A DNA stretch of 64,000 nt from Acanthosoma haemorrhoidale (Eukaryota; Arthropoda; Insecta; Hemiptera; Acanthosomatidae): NCBI GenBank assembly GCA_930367205.1, contig OV884014.1, positions 119,357,768-119,421,767 of the forward strand. Reading direction: 5' to 3'. The number at the start of each line of letters is the position of its first letter. The stretch's first letter is position 1. The notes under the pieces were generated by a model. The model saw only the letters and a program-made list of their open reading frames with translations, was not told where the DNA came from and ran no database searches. The translations under genes and the position numbers were made by a program. Below, one piece after another: positions 40,842-56,727 of this stretch.

Positions 40842-41144
40842 CACGAGATACGATCGTATGATTGAAGTCACGAGTGAATATAACATCAAATGATGTTGAA
40901 TATGATTGTATAATGTATCATTAGCACTCATTGTTTCACGTGATACGATCGTATGATTAAAGTTACAGGTGAATATAATATCAAATCATGTCGATTATGA
41001 TAGTGTACCGCATCATTGGCACTCATTATATCACGTGATACTATCGTATGATTGAAGTCACGAGTGAATATAACATCAAATGATGCTACATATGATTGTA
41101 TAGTGTATCATTAGCACTCATTATATCACGTGATACGATCGTAT

Positions 41145-41188
41145 GATTAAGGTTACGAGTGAATATTTATAATGATATATTCTTATAT
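41145..41188. repeat. 44-bp truncated A monomer, copy 1
   Basis: Measured from GATTAAGG to the next GATTAAAG, this unit is 44 bp instead of 95. It has lost the dyad core and the GTGTACC region, and holds TTTATAATGATATATTCTTA instead. It is one of four copies with the same flanks, so one event was later copied. Confidence 0.9.
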
Positions 41189-43260
41189 GATTAAAGTTAC
41201 GAGTGAATACAACATCAAATGATGTCGATTATGATAGTGTACCACATCATTGGCACTCATTATATCACGTGATACGATCGTTTGATGAAAGTTAAGAGTG
41301 AATATAACATCAAATGATGTCGAATAGGATTGTATAATGTATCATTAGCACTCATTGTTTCACGTGATACGATCGTATGATTAAAGTTACGATTGGAGAT
41401 ACTAATAAATGATGTTGAATATAATAGTGCACCATATCATTAGCACTTATTGTATCATGTGATGCGATCGTATGATTAAAGTTACAAGTGAATATAACAT
41501 CAAATGATGTCGATTATAATAGTGTACCGCATCATTGGCACTCATTATATCACGTGTTACTATCGTATGATTGAAGTCACGAGTGAATATTACATCAAAT
41601 AATGCTAAATATGATTGTATAATGTATCATTAGCACTCATTGTTTCACGTGATACGATCGTATGATTAAAGTTACGAGTAAATATAACATCAAATGATGT
41701 CGAATATGATAATGTACCGTATCATTAGCACTCATATTATCACGTGATACGATCGTATGATGAAAGTTACGAGTGAATATAACATCAAATAATGTTGAAT
41801 ATGATTGTATAATGTATCATTAGCCCGCATTGTTTCACGTGATACGATCGTATGATTAAAGTTACGAGTAAATATAACATCAAATGATGTCGAATATGAT
41901 AATGTACCGTATCGTTAGCACTCATTGTATCACGTGATACGATCGTATGATGAAAGTTACGAGTGAATATAACATCAAATGATGTCGATTATGATAGTGT
42001 ACCTTATCATTGGCACTCATTATATCACGTGATACGATCGTATAATGAAAGTTACGAGTAAATATACTATTAAATAATGTCGATTATGATAGTGTACCGC
42101 ATTATTGGCACTCATTATATCACGTGATACGATCGTATAATTGAAGTCACGAGTAAATATAACATCAAATGATGTCAATTATGATAGTGTTCCGTATCAT
42201 AAGCACTCATTGTATCACGTGATACGATCGTATGATGAAAGTTACAAGTAAATATACTATTAAATGATGTCGATTATGACAGTGTACCGTACCATTGGCA
42301 CTCATAGTATCACGTGATACGATCGTATGATTGAAGTCACGAATGAATATAACATCAAATGATGTCGATTATGATAATGTACCGTATCGTTAGCACTCAT
42401 TGTATCACGTGATACGATCGTATGATGAAAGTTACAAGTGAATATAACATCAAATGATGTAGATTATGATAGTGTACCTTATCATTGGCACTCATTATAT
42501 CACGTGATACGATCGTATAATGAAAGTTACGAGTAAATATACTATTAAATAATGTCGATTATGATAGTGTACCGCATTATTGGCACTCATTATATCACGT
42601 GATACGATCGTATGATTGAAGTCACGAGTGAATATAACATCAAATGATGTCAATTATGATAGTGTTCCGTATCATAAGCACTCATTGTATCACGTGATAC
42701 GATCGTATGATGAATGTTACAAGTAAATATACTATTAAATGATGTCGATTATGACAGTGTACCGTACCATTGGCACTCATAGTATCACGTGATACGATCG
42801 TATGATTGAAGTCACGAATGAATATAACATCAAATGATGTCGATTATGATAGTGTACCGCATCATTAGCACACATTGTATCACGTGGTACGATCGTATGA
42901 TTAAAGTTACGAGTGAAGATAACATCAAATGATGTCGATTATAATAGTGTACCGTACCATTGGCACTCATAGTATCACGTGATACGATCGTATGATTGAA
43001 GTCACGAGTGAATATAATATCAAATGATGTCAATTATGATAGTGTTCCGTATCATAAGCACTCATTGTATCACGTGATACGATCGTATGATGAAAGTTAC
43101 AAGTAAATATACTATTAAATGATGTCGATTATGACAGTGTACCGTACCATTGGCACTCATAGTATCACGTGATACGATCGTATGATTGAAGTCACGAGTG
43201 AATATAATATCAAATGATGTCAATTATGATAGTGTACCGCATCATTGGCACTCATTATAT

Positions 43261-44020
43261 CACTTGATACGATCGTATGATTGAAGTCACGAGTGAATAT
43301 ATCATCAAATGATGTTGAATATGATTGTATAATGTGTCATTGGCACACATTGTATCACGTGATACGATCGTATGATTAAAGTTACGAGTGAATGCAACAT
43401 CAAATGATGTCGATTATGATAGTGTACCGCATCATTGGCAATCATTATATCACGTGATACGATCGTATGATGAAAGTTACGAGTGAATATAACATCAAAT
43501 GATGTCTAATAGGATTGTATAATGTATCATTAGCACTCATTGTTTCACGTGATACGATCGTATGATTAAAGTTACGATTGGAGATACTAATAAATGATGT
43601 TGAATATAATAGTGCACCATATCATTAGCACTTATTGTATCATGTGATGCGATCGTATGATTGAAGTCACGAGTGAATATAATATCAAATGATGTCAATT
43701 ATGATAGTGTTGCGTATCATAAGCACTCATTGTATCACGTGATACGATCGTATGATTAAAGTTACGATTGGAGATACTAATAAATGATGTTGAATATAAT
43801 AGTGCACCATATCATTAGCACTTATTGTATCATGTGATGCGATCGTATGATTAAAGTTACAAGTGAATATAACATCAAATGATGTCGATTATAATAGTGT
43901 ACCGCATCATTGGCACTCATTATATCACGTGATACTATCGTATGATTGAAGTCACGAGTGAATATAACATCAAATAATGCTAAATATGATTGTATAGTGT
44001 AGCATTGACACTCATTGTAT
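43261..44020. repeat. 760-bp eight-monomer cassette, full copy 5
   Basis: Same order and length. It lies in the first copy of the 4127-bp tandem duplication. Confidence 0.92.
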
Positions 44021-45271
44021 CACGAGATACGATCGTATGATTGAAGTCACGAGTGAATATAACATCAAATGATGTTGAATATGATTGTATAATGTATCAT
44101 TAGCACTCATTGTTTCACGTGATACGATCGTATGATTAAAGTTACAGGTGAATATAACATCAAATTATGTCGATTATGATAGTGTACCGCATCATTGGCA
44201 CTCATTATATCACGTGATACTATCGTATGATTGAAGTCACGAGTGAATATAACATCAAATGATGCTACATATGATTGTATAGTGTATCATTAGCACTCAT
44301 TATATCACGTGATACGATCGTATGATTAAGGTTACGAGTGAATAAACTATTAAATGATGTCGAATATGATAGTGTACCACATCATTGGCACTCATTGTTT
44401 CACGTGATACGATCGTATGATTAAAGTTACAGGTGAATATAACATCAAATGATGTCGATTAATAGTGTACCGCATCATTGGCACTCATTATATCACGTGA
44501 TACGATCGTATAATGAAAGTTACGAGTAAATATACTATTAAATAATGTCGATTATGATAGTGTACCGCATTATTGGCACTCATTATATCACGTGATACGA
44601 TCGTATGATTGAAGTCACGAGTGAATATAACATCAAATGATGTCAATTATGATAGTGTTCCGTATCATAAGCACTCATTGTATCACGTGATACGATCGTA
44701 TGATGAAAGTTACAAGTAAATATACTATTAAATGATGTCGATTATGACAGTGTACCGTACCATTGGCACTCATAGTATCACGTGATACGATCGTATGATT
44801 GAAGTCACGAGTGAGTATAACATCAAATGATGTTGAATATGATTGTATAATGGATCATTAGCACTCATTGTTTCACGTGATACGATCGTATGATTAAAGT
44901 TACAAGTGAATATAACATCAAATGATGTCGATTATAATAGTGTACCGCATCATTGGCACTCATTATATCACGTGATACTATCGTATGATTGAAGTCACGA
45001 GTGAATATAACATCAAATAATGCTAAATATGATTGTATAGTGTAGCATTGACACTCATTGTATCACGAGATACGATCGTATGATTGAAGTCACGAGTGAA
45101 TATAACATCAAATGATGTTGAATATGATTGTATAATGTATCATTAGCACTCATTGTTTCACGTGATACGATCGTATGATTAAAGTTACAGGTGAATATAA
45201 CATCAAATCATGTCGATTATGATAGTGTACCGCATCATTGGCACTCATTATATCACGTGATACGATCGTAT

Positions 45272-45315
45272 GATTAAGGTTACGAGTGAATATTTATAAT
45301 GATATATTCTTATAT
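45272..45315. repeat. 44-bp truncated A monomer, copy 2
   Basis: Identical unit 4127 bp after copy 1, inside the second tandem duplicate. Confidence 0.9.
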
Positions 45316-47387
45316 GATTAAAGTTACGAGTGAATACAACATCAAATGATGTCGATTATGATAGTGTACCACATCATTGGCACTCATTATATCACGTGAT
45401 ACGATCGTTTGATGAAAGTTAAGAGTGAATATAACATCAAATGATGTCGAATAGGATTGTATAATGTATCATTAGCACTCATTGTTTCACGTGATACGAT
45501 CGTATGATTAAAGTTACGATTGGAGATACTAATAAATGATGTTGAATATAATAGTGCACCATATCATTAGCACTTATTGTATCATGTGATGCGATCGTAT
45601 GATTAAAGTTACAAGTGAATATAACATCAAATGATGTCGATTATAATAGTGTACCGCATCATTGGCACTCATTATATCACGTGTTACTATCGTATGATTG
45701 AAGTCACGAGTGAATATTACATCAAATAATGCTAAATATGATTGTATAATGTATCATTAGCACTCATTGTTTCACGTGATACGATCGTATGATTAAAGTT
45801 ACGAGTAAATATAACATCAAATGATGTCGAATATGATAATGTACCGTATCATTAGCACTCATATTATCACGTGATACGATCGTATGATGAAAGTTACGAG
45901 TGAATATAACATCAAATAATGTTGAATATGATTGTATAATGTATCATTAGCACGCATTGTTTCACGTGATACGATCGTATGATTAAAGTTACGAGTAAAT
46001 ATAACATCAAATGATGTCGAATATGATAATGTACCGTATCGTTAGCACTCATTGTATCACGTGATACGATCGTATGATGAAAGTTACGAGTGAATATAAC
46101 ATCAAATGATGTCGATTATGATAGTGTACCTTATCATTGGCACTCATTATATCACGTGATACGATCGTATAATGAAAGTTACGAGTAAATATACTATTAA
46201 ATAATGTCGATTATGATAGTGTACCGCATTATTGGCACTCATTATATCACGTGATACGATCGTATAATTGAAGTCACGAGTAAATATAACATCAAATGAT
46301 GTCAATTATGATAGTGTTCCGTATCATAAGCACTCATTGTATCACGTGATACGATCGTATGATGAAAGTTACAAGTAAATATACTATTAAATGATGTCGA
46401 TTATGACAGTGTACCGTACCATTGGCACTCATAGTATCACGTGATACGATCGTATGATTGAAGTCACGAATGAATATAACATCAAATGATGTCGATTATG
46501 ATAATGTACCGTATCGTTAGCACTCATTGTATCACGTGATACGATCGTATGATGAAAGTTACAATTGAATATAACATCAAATGATGTAGATTATGATAGT
46601 GTACCTTATCATTGGCACTCATTATATCACGTGATACGATCGTATAATGAAAGTTACGAGTAAATATACTATTAAATAATGTCGATTATGATAGTGTACC
46701 GCATTATTGGCACTCATTATATCACGTGATACGATCGTATGATTGAAGTCACGAGTGAATATAACATCAAATGATGTCAATTATGATAGTGTTCCGTATC
46801 ATAAGCACTCATTGTATCACGTGATACGATCGTATGATGAATGTTACAAGTAAATATACTATTAAATGATGTCGATTATGACAGTGTACCGTACCATTGG
46901 CACTCATAGTATCACGTGATACGATCGTATGATTGAAGTCACGAATGAATATAACATCAAATGATGTCGATTATGATAGTGTACCGCATCATTAGCACAC
47001 ATTGTATCACGTGGTACGATCGTATGATTAAAGTTACGAGTGAAGATAACATCAAATGATGTCGATTATAATAGTGTACCGTACCATTGGCACTCATAGT
47101 ATCACGTGATACGATCGTATGATTGAAGTCACGAGTGAATATAATATCAAATGATGTCAATTATGATAGTGTTCCGTATCATAAGCACTCATTGTATCAC
47201 GTGATACGATCGTATGATGAAAGTTACAAGTAAATATACTATTAAATGATGTCGATTATGACAGTGTACCGTACCATTGGCACTCATAGTATCACGTGAT
47301 ACGATCGTATGATTGAAGTCACGAGTGAATATAATATCAAATGATGTCAATTATGATAGTGTACCGCATCATTGGCACTCATTATAT

Positions 47388-48147
47388 CACTTGATACGAT
47401 CGTATGATTGAAGTCACGAGTGAATATATCATCAAATGATGTTGAATATGATTGTATAATGTGTCATTGGCACACATTGTATCACGTGATACGATCGTAT
47501 GATTAAAGTTACGAGTGAATGCAACATCAAATGATGTCGATTATGATAGTGTACCGCATCATTGGCAATCATTATATCACGTGATACGATCGTATGATGA
47601 AAGTTACGAGTGAATATAACATCAAATGATGTCTAATAGGATTGTATAATGTATCATTAGCACTCATTGTTTCACGTGATACGATCGTATGATTAAAGTT
47701 ACGATTGGAGATACTAATAAATGATGTTGAATATAATAGTGCACCATATCATTAGCACTTATTGTATCATGTGATGCGATCGTATGATTGAAGTCACGAG
47801 TGAATATAATATCAAATGATGTCAATTATGATAGTGTTGCGTATCATAAGCACTCATTGTATCACGTGATACGATCGTATGATTAAAGTTACGATTGGAG
47901 ATACTAATAAATGATGTTGAATATAATAGTGCACCATATCATTAGCACTTATTGTATCATGTGATGCGATCGTATGATTAAAGTTACAAGTGAATATAAC
48001 ATCAAATGATGTCGATTATAATAGTGTACCGCATCATTGGCACTCATTATATCACGTGATACTATCGTATGATTGAAGTCACGAGTGAATATAACATCAA
48101 ATAATGCTAAATATGATTGTATAGTGTAGCATTGACACTCATTGTAT
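47388..48147. repeat. 760-bp eight-monomer cassette, full copy 6
   Basis: Same order and length, exactly 4127 bp after copy 5, inside the second copy of that duplication. Confidence 0.92.
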
Positions 48148-51100
48148 CACGAGATACGATCGTATGATTGAAGTCACGAGTGAATATAACATCAAATGAT
48201 GTTGAATATGATTGTATAATGTATCATTAGCACTCATTGTTTCACGTGATACGATCGTATGATTAAAGTTACAGGTGAATATAACATCAAATTATGTCGA
48301 TTATGATAGTGTACCGCATCATTGGCACTCATTATATCACGTGATACTATCGTATGATTGAAGTCACGAGTGAATATAACATCAAATGATGCTACATATG
48401 ATTGTATAGTGTATCATTAGCACTCATTATATCACGTGATACGATCGTATGATTAAGGTTACGAGTGAATAAACTATTAAATGATGTCGAATATGATAGT
48501 GTACCACATCATTGGCACTCATTGTTTCACGTGATACGATCGTATGATTAAAGTTACAGGTGAATATAACATCAAATGATGTCGATTAATAGTGTACCGC
48601 ATCATTGGCACTCATTATATCACGTGATACGATCGTATAATGAAAGTTACGAGTAAATATACTATTAAATAATGTCGATTATGATAGTGTACCGCATTAT
48701 TGGCACTCATTATATCACGTGATACGATCGTATGATTGAAGTCACGAGTGAATATAACATCAAATGATGTCAATTATGATAGTGTTCCGTATCATAAGCA
48801 CTCATTGTATCACGTGATACGATCGTATGATGAAAGTTACAAGTAAATATACTATTAAATGATGTCGATTATGACAGTGTACCGTACCATTGGCACTCAT
48901 AGTATCACGTGATACGATCGTATGATTGAAGTCACGAGTGAGTATAACATCAAATGATGTTGAATATGATTGTATAATGGATCATTAGCACTCATTGTTT
49001 CACGTGATACGATCGTATGATTAAAGTTACAAGTGAATATAACATCAAATGATGTCGATTATAATAGTGTACCGCATCATTGGCACTCATTATATCACGT
49101 GATACTATCGTATGATTGAAGTCACGAGTGAATATAACATCAAATAATGCTAAATATGATTGTATAGTGTAGCATTGACACTCATTGTATCACGAGATAC
49201 GATCGTATGATTGAAGTCACGAGTGAATATAACATCAAATGATGTTGAATATGATTGTATAATGTATCATTAGCACTCATTGTTTCACGTGATACGATCG
49301 TATGATTAAAGTTACAGGTGAATATAACATCAAATCATGTCGATTATGATAGTGTACCGCATCATTGGCACTCATTATATCACGTGATACTATCGTATGA
49401 TTGAAGTCACGAGTGAATATAACATCAAATGATGCTACATATGATTGTATAGTGTATCATTAGCACTCATTATATCACGTGATACGATCGTATGATTAAG
49501 GTTACGAGTGAATAAACTATTAAATGATGTCGAATATGATAGTGTACCGCATCATTGGCACTCATTGTTTCACGTGATACGATCGTATGATTAAAGTTAC
49601 AGGTGAATATAACATCAAATGATGTCGATTAATAGTGTACCGCATCATTGGCACTCATTGTTTCACGTGATACGATCGTATGATTAAAGTTACAGGTGAA
49701 TATAACATCAAATGATGTCGATTAATAGTGTACCGCATCATTGGCACTCATTATATCACTTGATACGATCGTATGATTGAAGTCACGAGTGAATATATCA
49801 TCAAATGATGTTGAATATGATTGTATAATGTGTCATTGGCAAACATTGTATCACGTGATACGATCGTATGATTAAAGTTACGAGTGAATACAACATCAAA
49901 TGATGTCGATTATGATAGTGTACCGCATCATTGGCACTCATCATATCACGTGATACGATCGTTTGATGAAAGTTACGAGTGAATATAACATCAAATGATG
50001 TCGAATATGATTGTATAATGTATCATTAGCACTCATTGTTTCACGTGATACGATCGTATGATTAAAGTTACAGGTGAATATAACATCAAATCATGTCGAT
50101 TATGATAGTGTACCGCATCATTGGCACTCATTATATCACGTGATACTATCGTATGATTGAAGTCACGAGTGAATATAACATCAAATGATGCTACATATGA
50201 TTGTATAGTGTATCATTAGCACTCATTATATCACGTGATACGATCGTATGATTAAGGTTACGAGTGAATAAACTATTAAATGATGTCGAATATGATAGTG
50301 TACCGCATCATTGGCACTCATTGTTTCACGTGATACGATCGTATGATTAAAGTTACAGGTGAATATAACATCAAATGATGTCGATTAATAGTGTACCGCA
50401 TCATTAGCACTCATTATATCACTTGATACGATCGTATGATTGAAGTCACGAGTGAATATATCATCAAATGATGTTGAATATGATTGTATAATGTGTCATT
50501 GGCAAACATTGTATCACGTGATACGATCGTATGATTAAAGTTACGAGTGAATACAACATCAAATGATGTCGATTATGATAGTGTACCGCATCATTGGCAC
50601 TCATTATATCACGTGATACGATCGTTTGATGAAAGTTACGAGTGAATATAACATCAAATGATGTCGAATAGGATTGTATAATGTATCATTAGCACTCATT
50701 GTTTCACGTGATACGATCGTATGATTAAAGTTACGATTGGAGATACTAATAAATGATGTTGAATATAATAGTGCACCATATCATTAGCACTTATTGTATC
50801 ATATGATGCGATCGTATGATTAAAGTTACAAGTGAATATAACATTAAATGATGTCGATTATAATAGTGTACCGCATCATTGGCACTCATTATATCACGTG
50901 TTACTATCGTATGATTGAAGTCACGAGTGAATATTACATCAAATAATGCTAAATATGATTGTATAGTGTTGCATTGACACTCATTGTATCACGAGATACG
51001 ATCGTATGATTAAAGTCACGAGTGAATATATCATCAAATGATGTTGAATATGATTGTATAATGTATCATTAGCACTCATTGTTTCACGTGATACGATCGT

Positions 51101-51482
51101 ATGATTAAAGTTACGAGTAAATATAACATCAAATGATGTCGAATATGATAATGTACCGTATCATTAGCACTCATATTATCACGTGATACGATCGTATGAT
51201 GAAAGTTACGAGTGAATATAACATCAAATAATGTTGAATATGATTGTATAATGTATCATTAGCACGCATTGTTTCACGTGATACGATCGTATGATTAAAG
51301 TTGCAGGTGAATATAACATCAAATCATGTCGATTATGATAGTGTACCGCATCATTGGCACTCATTATATCACGTGATACTATCGTATGATTGAAGTCACG
51401 AGTGAATATAACATCAAATGATGCTACATATGATTGTATAGTGTATCATTAGCACTCATTATATCACGTGATACGATCGTAT

Positions 51483-51526
51483 GATTAAGGTTACGAGTGA
51501 ATATTTATAATGATATATTCTTATAT
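51483..51526. repeat. 44-bp truncated A monomer, copy 3
   Basis: Same unit. The monomer about 200 bp upstream has the rare GTTGCAGGTG variant, shared only with the copy near 63.4 kb. Confidence 0.9.
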
Positions 51527-54354
51527 GATTAAAGTTACGAGTGAATACAACATCAAATGATGTCGATTATGATAGTGTACCACATCATTGGCACTCATTA
51601 TATCACGTGATACGATCGTTTGATGAAAGTTACGAGTGAATATAACATCAAATGATGTCGAATAGGATTGTATAATGTATCATTAGCACTCATTGTTTCA
51701 CGTGATACGATCGTATGATTAAAGTTACGATTGGAGATACTAATAAATGATGTTGAATATAATAGTGCACCATATCATTAGCACTTATTGTATCATGTGA
51801 TGCGATCGTATGATTAAAGTTACAAGTGAATATAACATCAAATGATGTCGATTATAATAGTGTACCGCATCATTGGCACTCATTATATCACGTGTTACTA
51901 TCGTATGATTGAAGTCACGAGTGAATATTACATCAAATAATGCTAAATATGATTGTATAATGTATCATTAGCACTCATTGTTTCACGTGATACGATCGTA
52001 TGATTAAAGTTACGAGTAAATATAACATCAAATGATGTCGAATATGATAATGTACCGTATCATTAGCACTCATATTATCACGTGATACGATCGTATGATG
52101 AAAGTTACGAGTGAATATAACATCAAATAATGTTGAATATGATTGTATAATGTATCATTAGCACGCATTGTTTCACGTGATACGATCGTATGATTAAAGT
52201 TACGAGTAAATATAACATCAAATGATGTCGAATATGATAATGTACCGTATCGTTAGCACTCATTGTATCACGTGATACGATCGTATGATGAAAGTTACGA
52301 GTGAATATAACATCAAATGATGTCGATTATGATAGTGTACCTTATCATTGGCACTCATTATATCACGTGATACGATCGTATAATGAAAGTTACGAGTAAA
52401 TATACTATTAAATAATGTCGATTATGATAGTGTACCGCATTATTGGCACTCATTATATCACGTGATACGATCGTATGATTGAAGTCACGAGTGAATATAA
52501 CATCAAATGATGTCAATTATGATAGTGTTCCGTATCATAAGCACTCATTGTATCACGTGATACGATCGTATGATGAAAGTTACAAGTAAATATACTATTA
52601 AATGATGTCGATTATGACAGTGTACCGTACCATTGGCACTCATAGTATCACGTGATACGATCGTATGATTGAAGTCACGAGTGAATATAATATCAAATGA
52701 TGTCAATTATGATAGTGTACCGCATCATTGGCACTCATTATATCACTTGATACGATCGTATGATTGAAGTCACGAGTGAATATAACATCAAATGATGTCG
52801 ATTATGATAGTGTACCTTATCATTGGCACTCATTATATCACGTGATACGATCGTATAATGAAAGTTACGAGTAAATATACTATTAAATAATGTCGATTAT
52901 GATAGTGTACCGCATTATTGGCACTCATTATATCACGTGATACGATCGTATGATTGAAGTCACGAGTGAATATATCATCAAATGATGTTGAATATGATTG
53001 TATAATGTATCATTAGCACTCATTGTTTCACGTGATACGATCGTATGATTAAAGTTACAGGTGAATATAACATCAAATCATGTCAATTATGATAGTGTAC
53101 CGCATCATTGGCACTCATTATATCACGTGATACTATCGTATGATTGAAGTCACGAGTGAATATAACATCAAATGATGCTATATATGATTGTATAGTGTAT
53201 CATTAGCACTCATTATATCACGTGATACGATCGTATGATTAAGGTTACGAGTGAATAAACTATTAAATGATGTCGAATATGATAGTGTACCGCATCATTG
53301 GCACTCATTGTTTCACGTGATACGATCGTATGATTAAAGTTACAGGTGAATATAACATCAAATGATGTCGATTAATAGTGTACCGCATCATTGGCACTCA
53401 TTATATCACGTGATACGATCGTTTGATGAAAGTTACGAGTGAATATAACATCAAATGATGTCGAATAGGATTGTATAATGTATCATTAGCACTCATTGTT
53501 TCACGTGATACGATCGTATGATTAAAGTTACGATTGGAGATACTAATAAATGATGTTGAATATAATAGTGCACCATATCATTAGCACTTATTGTATCATG
53601 TGATGCGATCGTATGATTAAAGTTACAAGTGAATATAACATCAAATGATGTCGATTATAATAGTGTACCGCATCATTGGCACTCATTATATCACGTGTTA
53701 CTATCGTATGATTAAAGTCACGAGTGAATATTACATCAAATAATGCTAAATATGATTGTATAGTGTTGCATTGACACTCATTGTATCACGAGATACGATC
53801 GTATGATTAAAGTCACGAGTGAATATAACATCAAATGATGTTGAATATGATTGTATAATGTATCATTAGCACTCATTGTTTCACGTGATACGATCGTATG
53901 ATTAAAGTTACGTGTAAATATAACATCAAATGATGTCGAATATGATAATGTACCGTATCATTAGCACTCATATTATCACGTGATACGATCGTATGATGAA
54001 AGTTACGAGTGAATATAACATCAAATAATGTTGAATATGATTGTATAATGTATCATTAGCACGCATTGTTTCACGTGATACGATCGTATGATTAAAGTTA
54101 CGAGTAAATATAACATCAAATGATGTCGAATATGATAGTGTACCTTATCATTGGCACTCATTATATCACGTGATACGATCGTATAATGAAAGTTACGAGT
54201 AAATATACTATTAAATAATGTCGATTATGATAGTGTACCGCATTATTGGCACTCATTATATCACGTGATACGATCGTATGATTGAAGTCACGAGTGAATA
54301 TAACATCAAATGATGTCAATTATGATAGTGTTCCGTATCATAAGCACTCATTGT

Positions 54355-54364
54355 ATCAATTGAT
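54355..54364. repeat. E-box core changed to ATCAATTGAT
   Basis: One monomer has CAATTG where others have CACGTG. Both central bases are changed (CG to AT), so the 10-bp dyad symmetry is kept while the CACGTG site is lost. Confidence 0.9.
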
Positions 54365-54736
54365 ACGATCGTATGATGAAAGTTACAAGTAAATATACTA
54401 TTAAATGATGTCGATTATGACAGTGTACCGTACCATTGGCACTCATAGTATCACGTGATACGATCGTATGATTGAAGTCACGAATGAATATAACATCAAA
54501 TGATGTCGATTATGATAGTGTACCGCATCATTAGCACAAATTGTATCACGTGGTACGATCGTATGATTAAAGTTACGAGTAAATATACTATTAAATGATG
54601 TCGATTATGACAGTGTACCGTACCATTGGCACTCATAGTATCACGTGATACGATCGTATGATTGAAGTCACGAGTGAATATAATATCAAATAATGTCAAT
54701 TATGATAGTGTACCGCATCATTGGCACTCATTATAT

Positions 54737-55496
54737 CACTTGATACGATCGTATGATTGAAGTCACGAGTGAATATATCATCAAATGATGTTGAATATGA
54801 TTGTATAATGTGTCATTGGCACACATTGTATCACGTGATACGATCGTATGATTAAAGTTACGAGTGAATGCAACATCAAATGATGTCGATTATGATAGTG
54901 TACCGCATCATTGGCAATCATTATATCACGTGATACGATCGTATGATGAAAGTTACGAGGGAATATAACATCAAATGATGTCTAATAGGATTGTATAATG
55001 TATCATTAGCACTCATCGTTTCACGTGATACGATCGTATGATTAAAGTTACGATTGGAGATACTAATAAATGATGTTGAATATAATAGTGCACTATATCA
55101 TTAGCACTTATTGTATCATGTGATGCGATCGTATGATTGAAGTCACGAGTGAATATAATATCAAATGATGTCAATTATGATAGTGTTGCGTATCATAAGC
55201 ACTCATTGAATCACGTGATACGATCGTATGATTAAAGTTACGATTGGAGATACTAATAAATGATGTTGAATATAATAGTGCACCATATCATTAGCACTTA
55301 TTGTATCATGTGATGCGATCGTATGATTAAAGTTACAAGTGAATATAACATCAAATGATGTCGATTATAATAGTGTACCGCATCATTGGAACTCATTATA
55401 TCACGTGATACTATCGTATGATTGAAGTCACGAGTGAATATAACATCAAATAATGCTAAATATGATTGTATAGTGTAGCATTGACACTCATTGTAT
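54737..55496. repeat. 760-bp eight-monomer cassette, full copy 7
   Basis: Same order and length, with private substitutions (ACGAGGGAATAT, CATCGTTTCACG, GCACTATATC, CATTGGAACTC). Related partial cassettes start at CACTTG near 17861, 21549, 34287, 57338 and 58954. Confidence 0.92.
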
Positions 55497-56727
55497 CACG
55501 AGATACGATCGTATGATTGAAGTCACGAGTGAATATAACATCAAATAATGTTGAATATGATTGTATAATGTATCATTAGCACGCATTGTTTCACGTGATA
55601 CGATCGTATGATTAAAGTTACGAGTAAATATAACATCAAATGATGTCGAATATGATAATGTACCGTATCGTTAGCACTCATTGTATCACGTGATACGATC
55701 GTATGATGAAGGTTACGAGTGAATATAACATCAAATGATGTCGATTATGATAGTGTACCTTATCATTGGCACTCATTATATCACGTGATACGATCGTATA
55801 ATGAAAGTTACGAGTAAATATACTATTAAATAATGTCGATTATGATAGTGTACCGCATTATTGGCACTCATTATATCACGTGATACGATCGTATGATTGA
55901 AGTCACGAGTGAATATAACATCAAATGATGTCAATTATGATAGTGTTCCGTATCATAAGCACTCATTGTATCACGTGATACGATCGTATGATGAAAGTTA
56001 CAAGTAAATATACTATTAAATGATGTCGATTATGACAGTGTACTGTACCATTGGCACTCATAGTATCACGTGATACGATCGTATGATTGAAGTCACGAAT
56101 GAATATAACATCAAATGATGTCGATTATGATAGTGTACCGCATCATTAGCACACATCGTATCACGTGGTACGATCGTATGATTAAAGTTACGAGTAAATA
56201 TAACATCAAATGATGTCGAATATGATAATGTACCGTATCGTTAGCACTCATTGTATCACGTGATACGATCGTATGATGAAAGTTACGAGTGAATATAACA
56301 TCAAATGATGTCGATTATGATAGTGTACCTTATCATTGGCACTCATTATATCACGTGATACGATCGTATAATGAAAGTTACGAGTAAATATACTATTAAA
56401 TAATGTCGATTATGATAGTGTACCGCATTATTGGCACTCATTATATCACGTGATACGATCGTATGATTGAAGTCACGAGTGAATATAACATCAAATGATG
56501 TCAATTATGATAGTGTTCCGTATCATAAGCACTCATTGTATCACGTGATACGATCGTATGATGAAAGTTACAAGTAAATATACTATTAAATGATGTCGAT
56601 TATGACAGTGTACCGTACCATTGGCACTCATAGTATCACGTGATACGATCGTATGATTGAAGTCACGAATGAATATAACATCAAATGATGTCGATTATGA
56701 TAGTGTACCGCATTATTGGCACTCATT

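Larger units (their letters stand above)
41114..45263. repeat. 4127-bp tandem duplication, copy 1
   Basis: From GCACTCATTATATCACG at 41114 to CACGTGATAC before 45264; every landmark checked recurs 4127 bp later (44-bp monomer at 41145 and 45272, 760-bp cassette at 43261 and 47388, CGATTAATAGTG). The period is not a multiple of 95 because it holds one 44-bp monomer and small deletions. A few substitutions distinguish the copies, for example TAGCCCGCATTG near 41821 against TAGCACGCATTG near 45948. Confidence 0.93.
45241..49390. repeat. 4127-bp tandem duplication, copy 2
   Basis: Second copy of 41114-45263. The copies overlap by about 23 bases of shared A core at 45241-45263, the likely crossover zone. 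It carries GTTACAATTGAAT near 46558 where copy 1 has GTTACAAGTGAAT. Confidence 0.93.
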
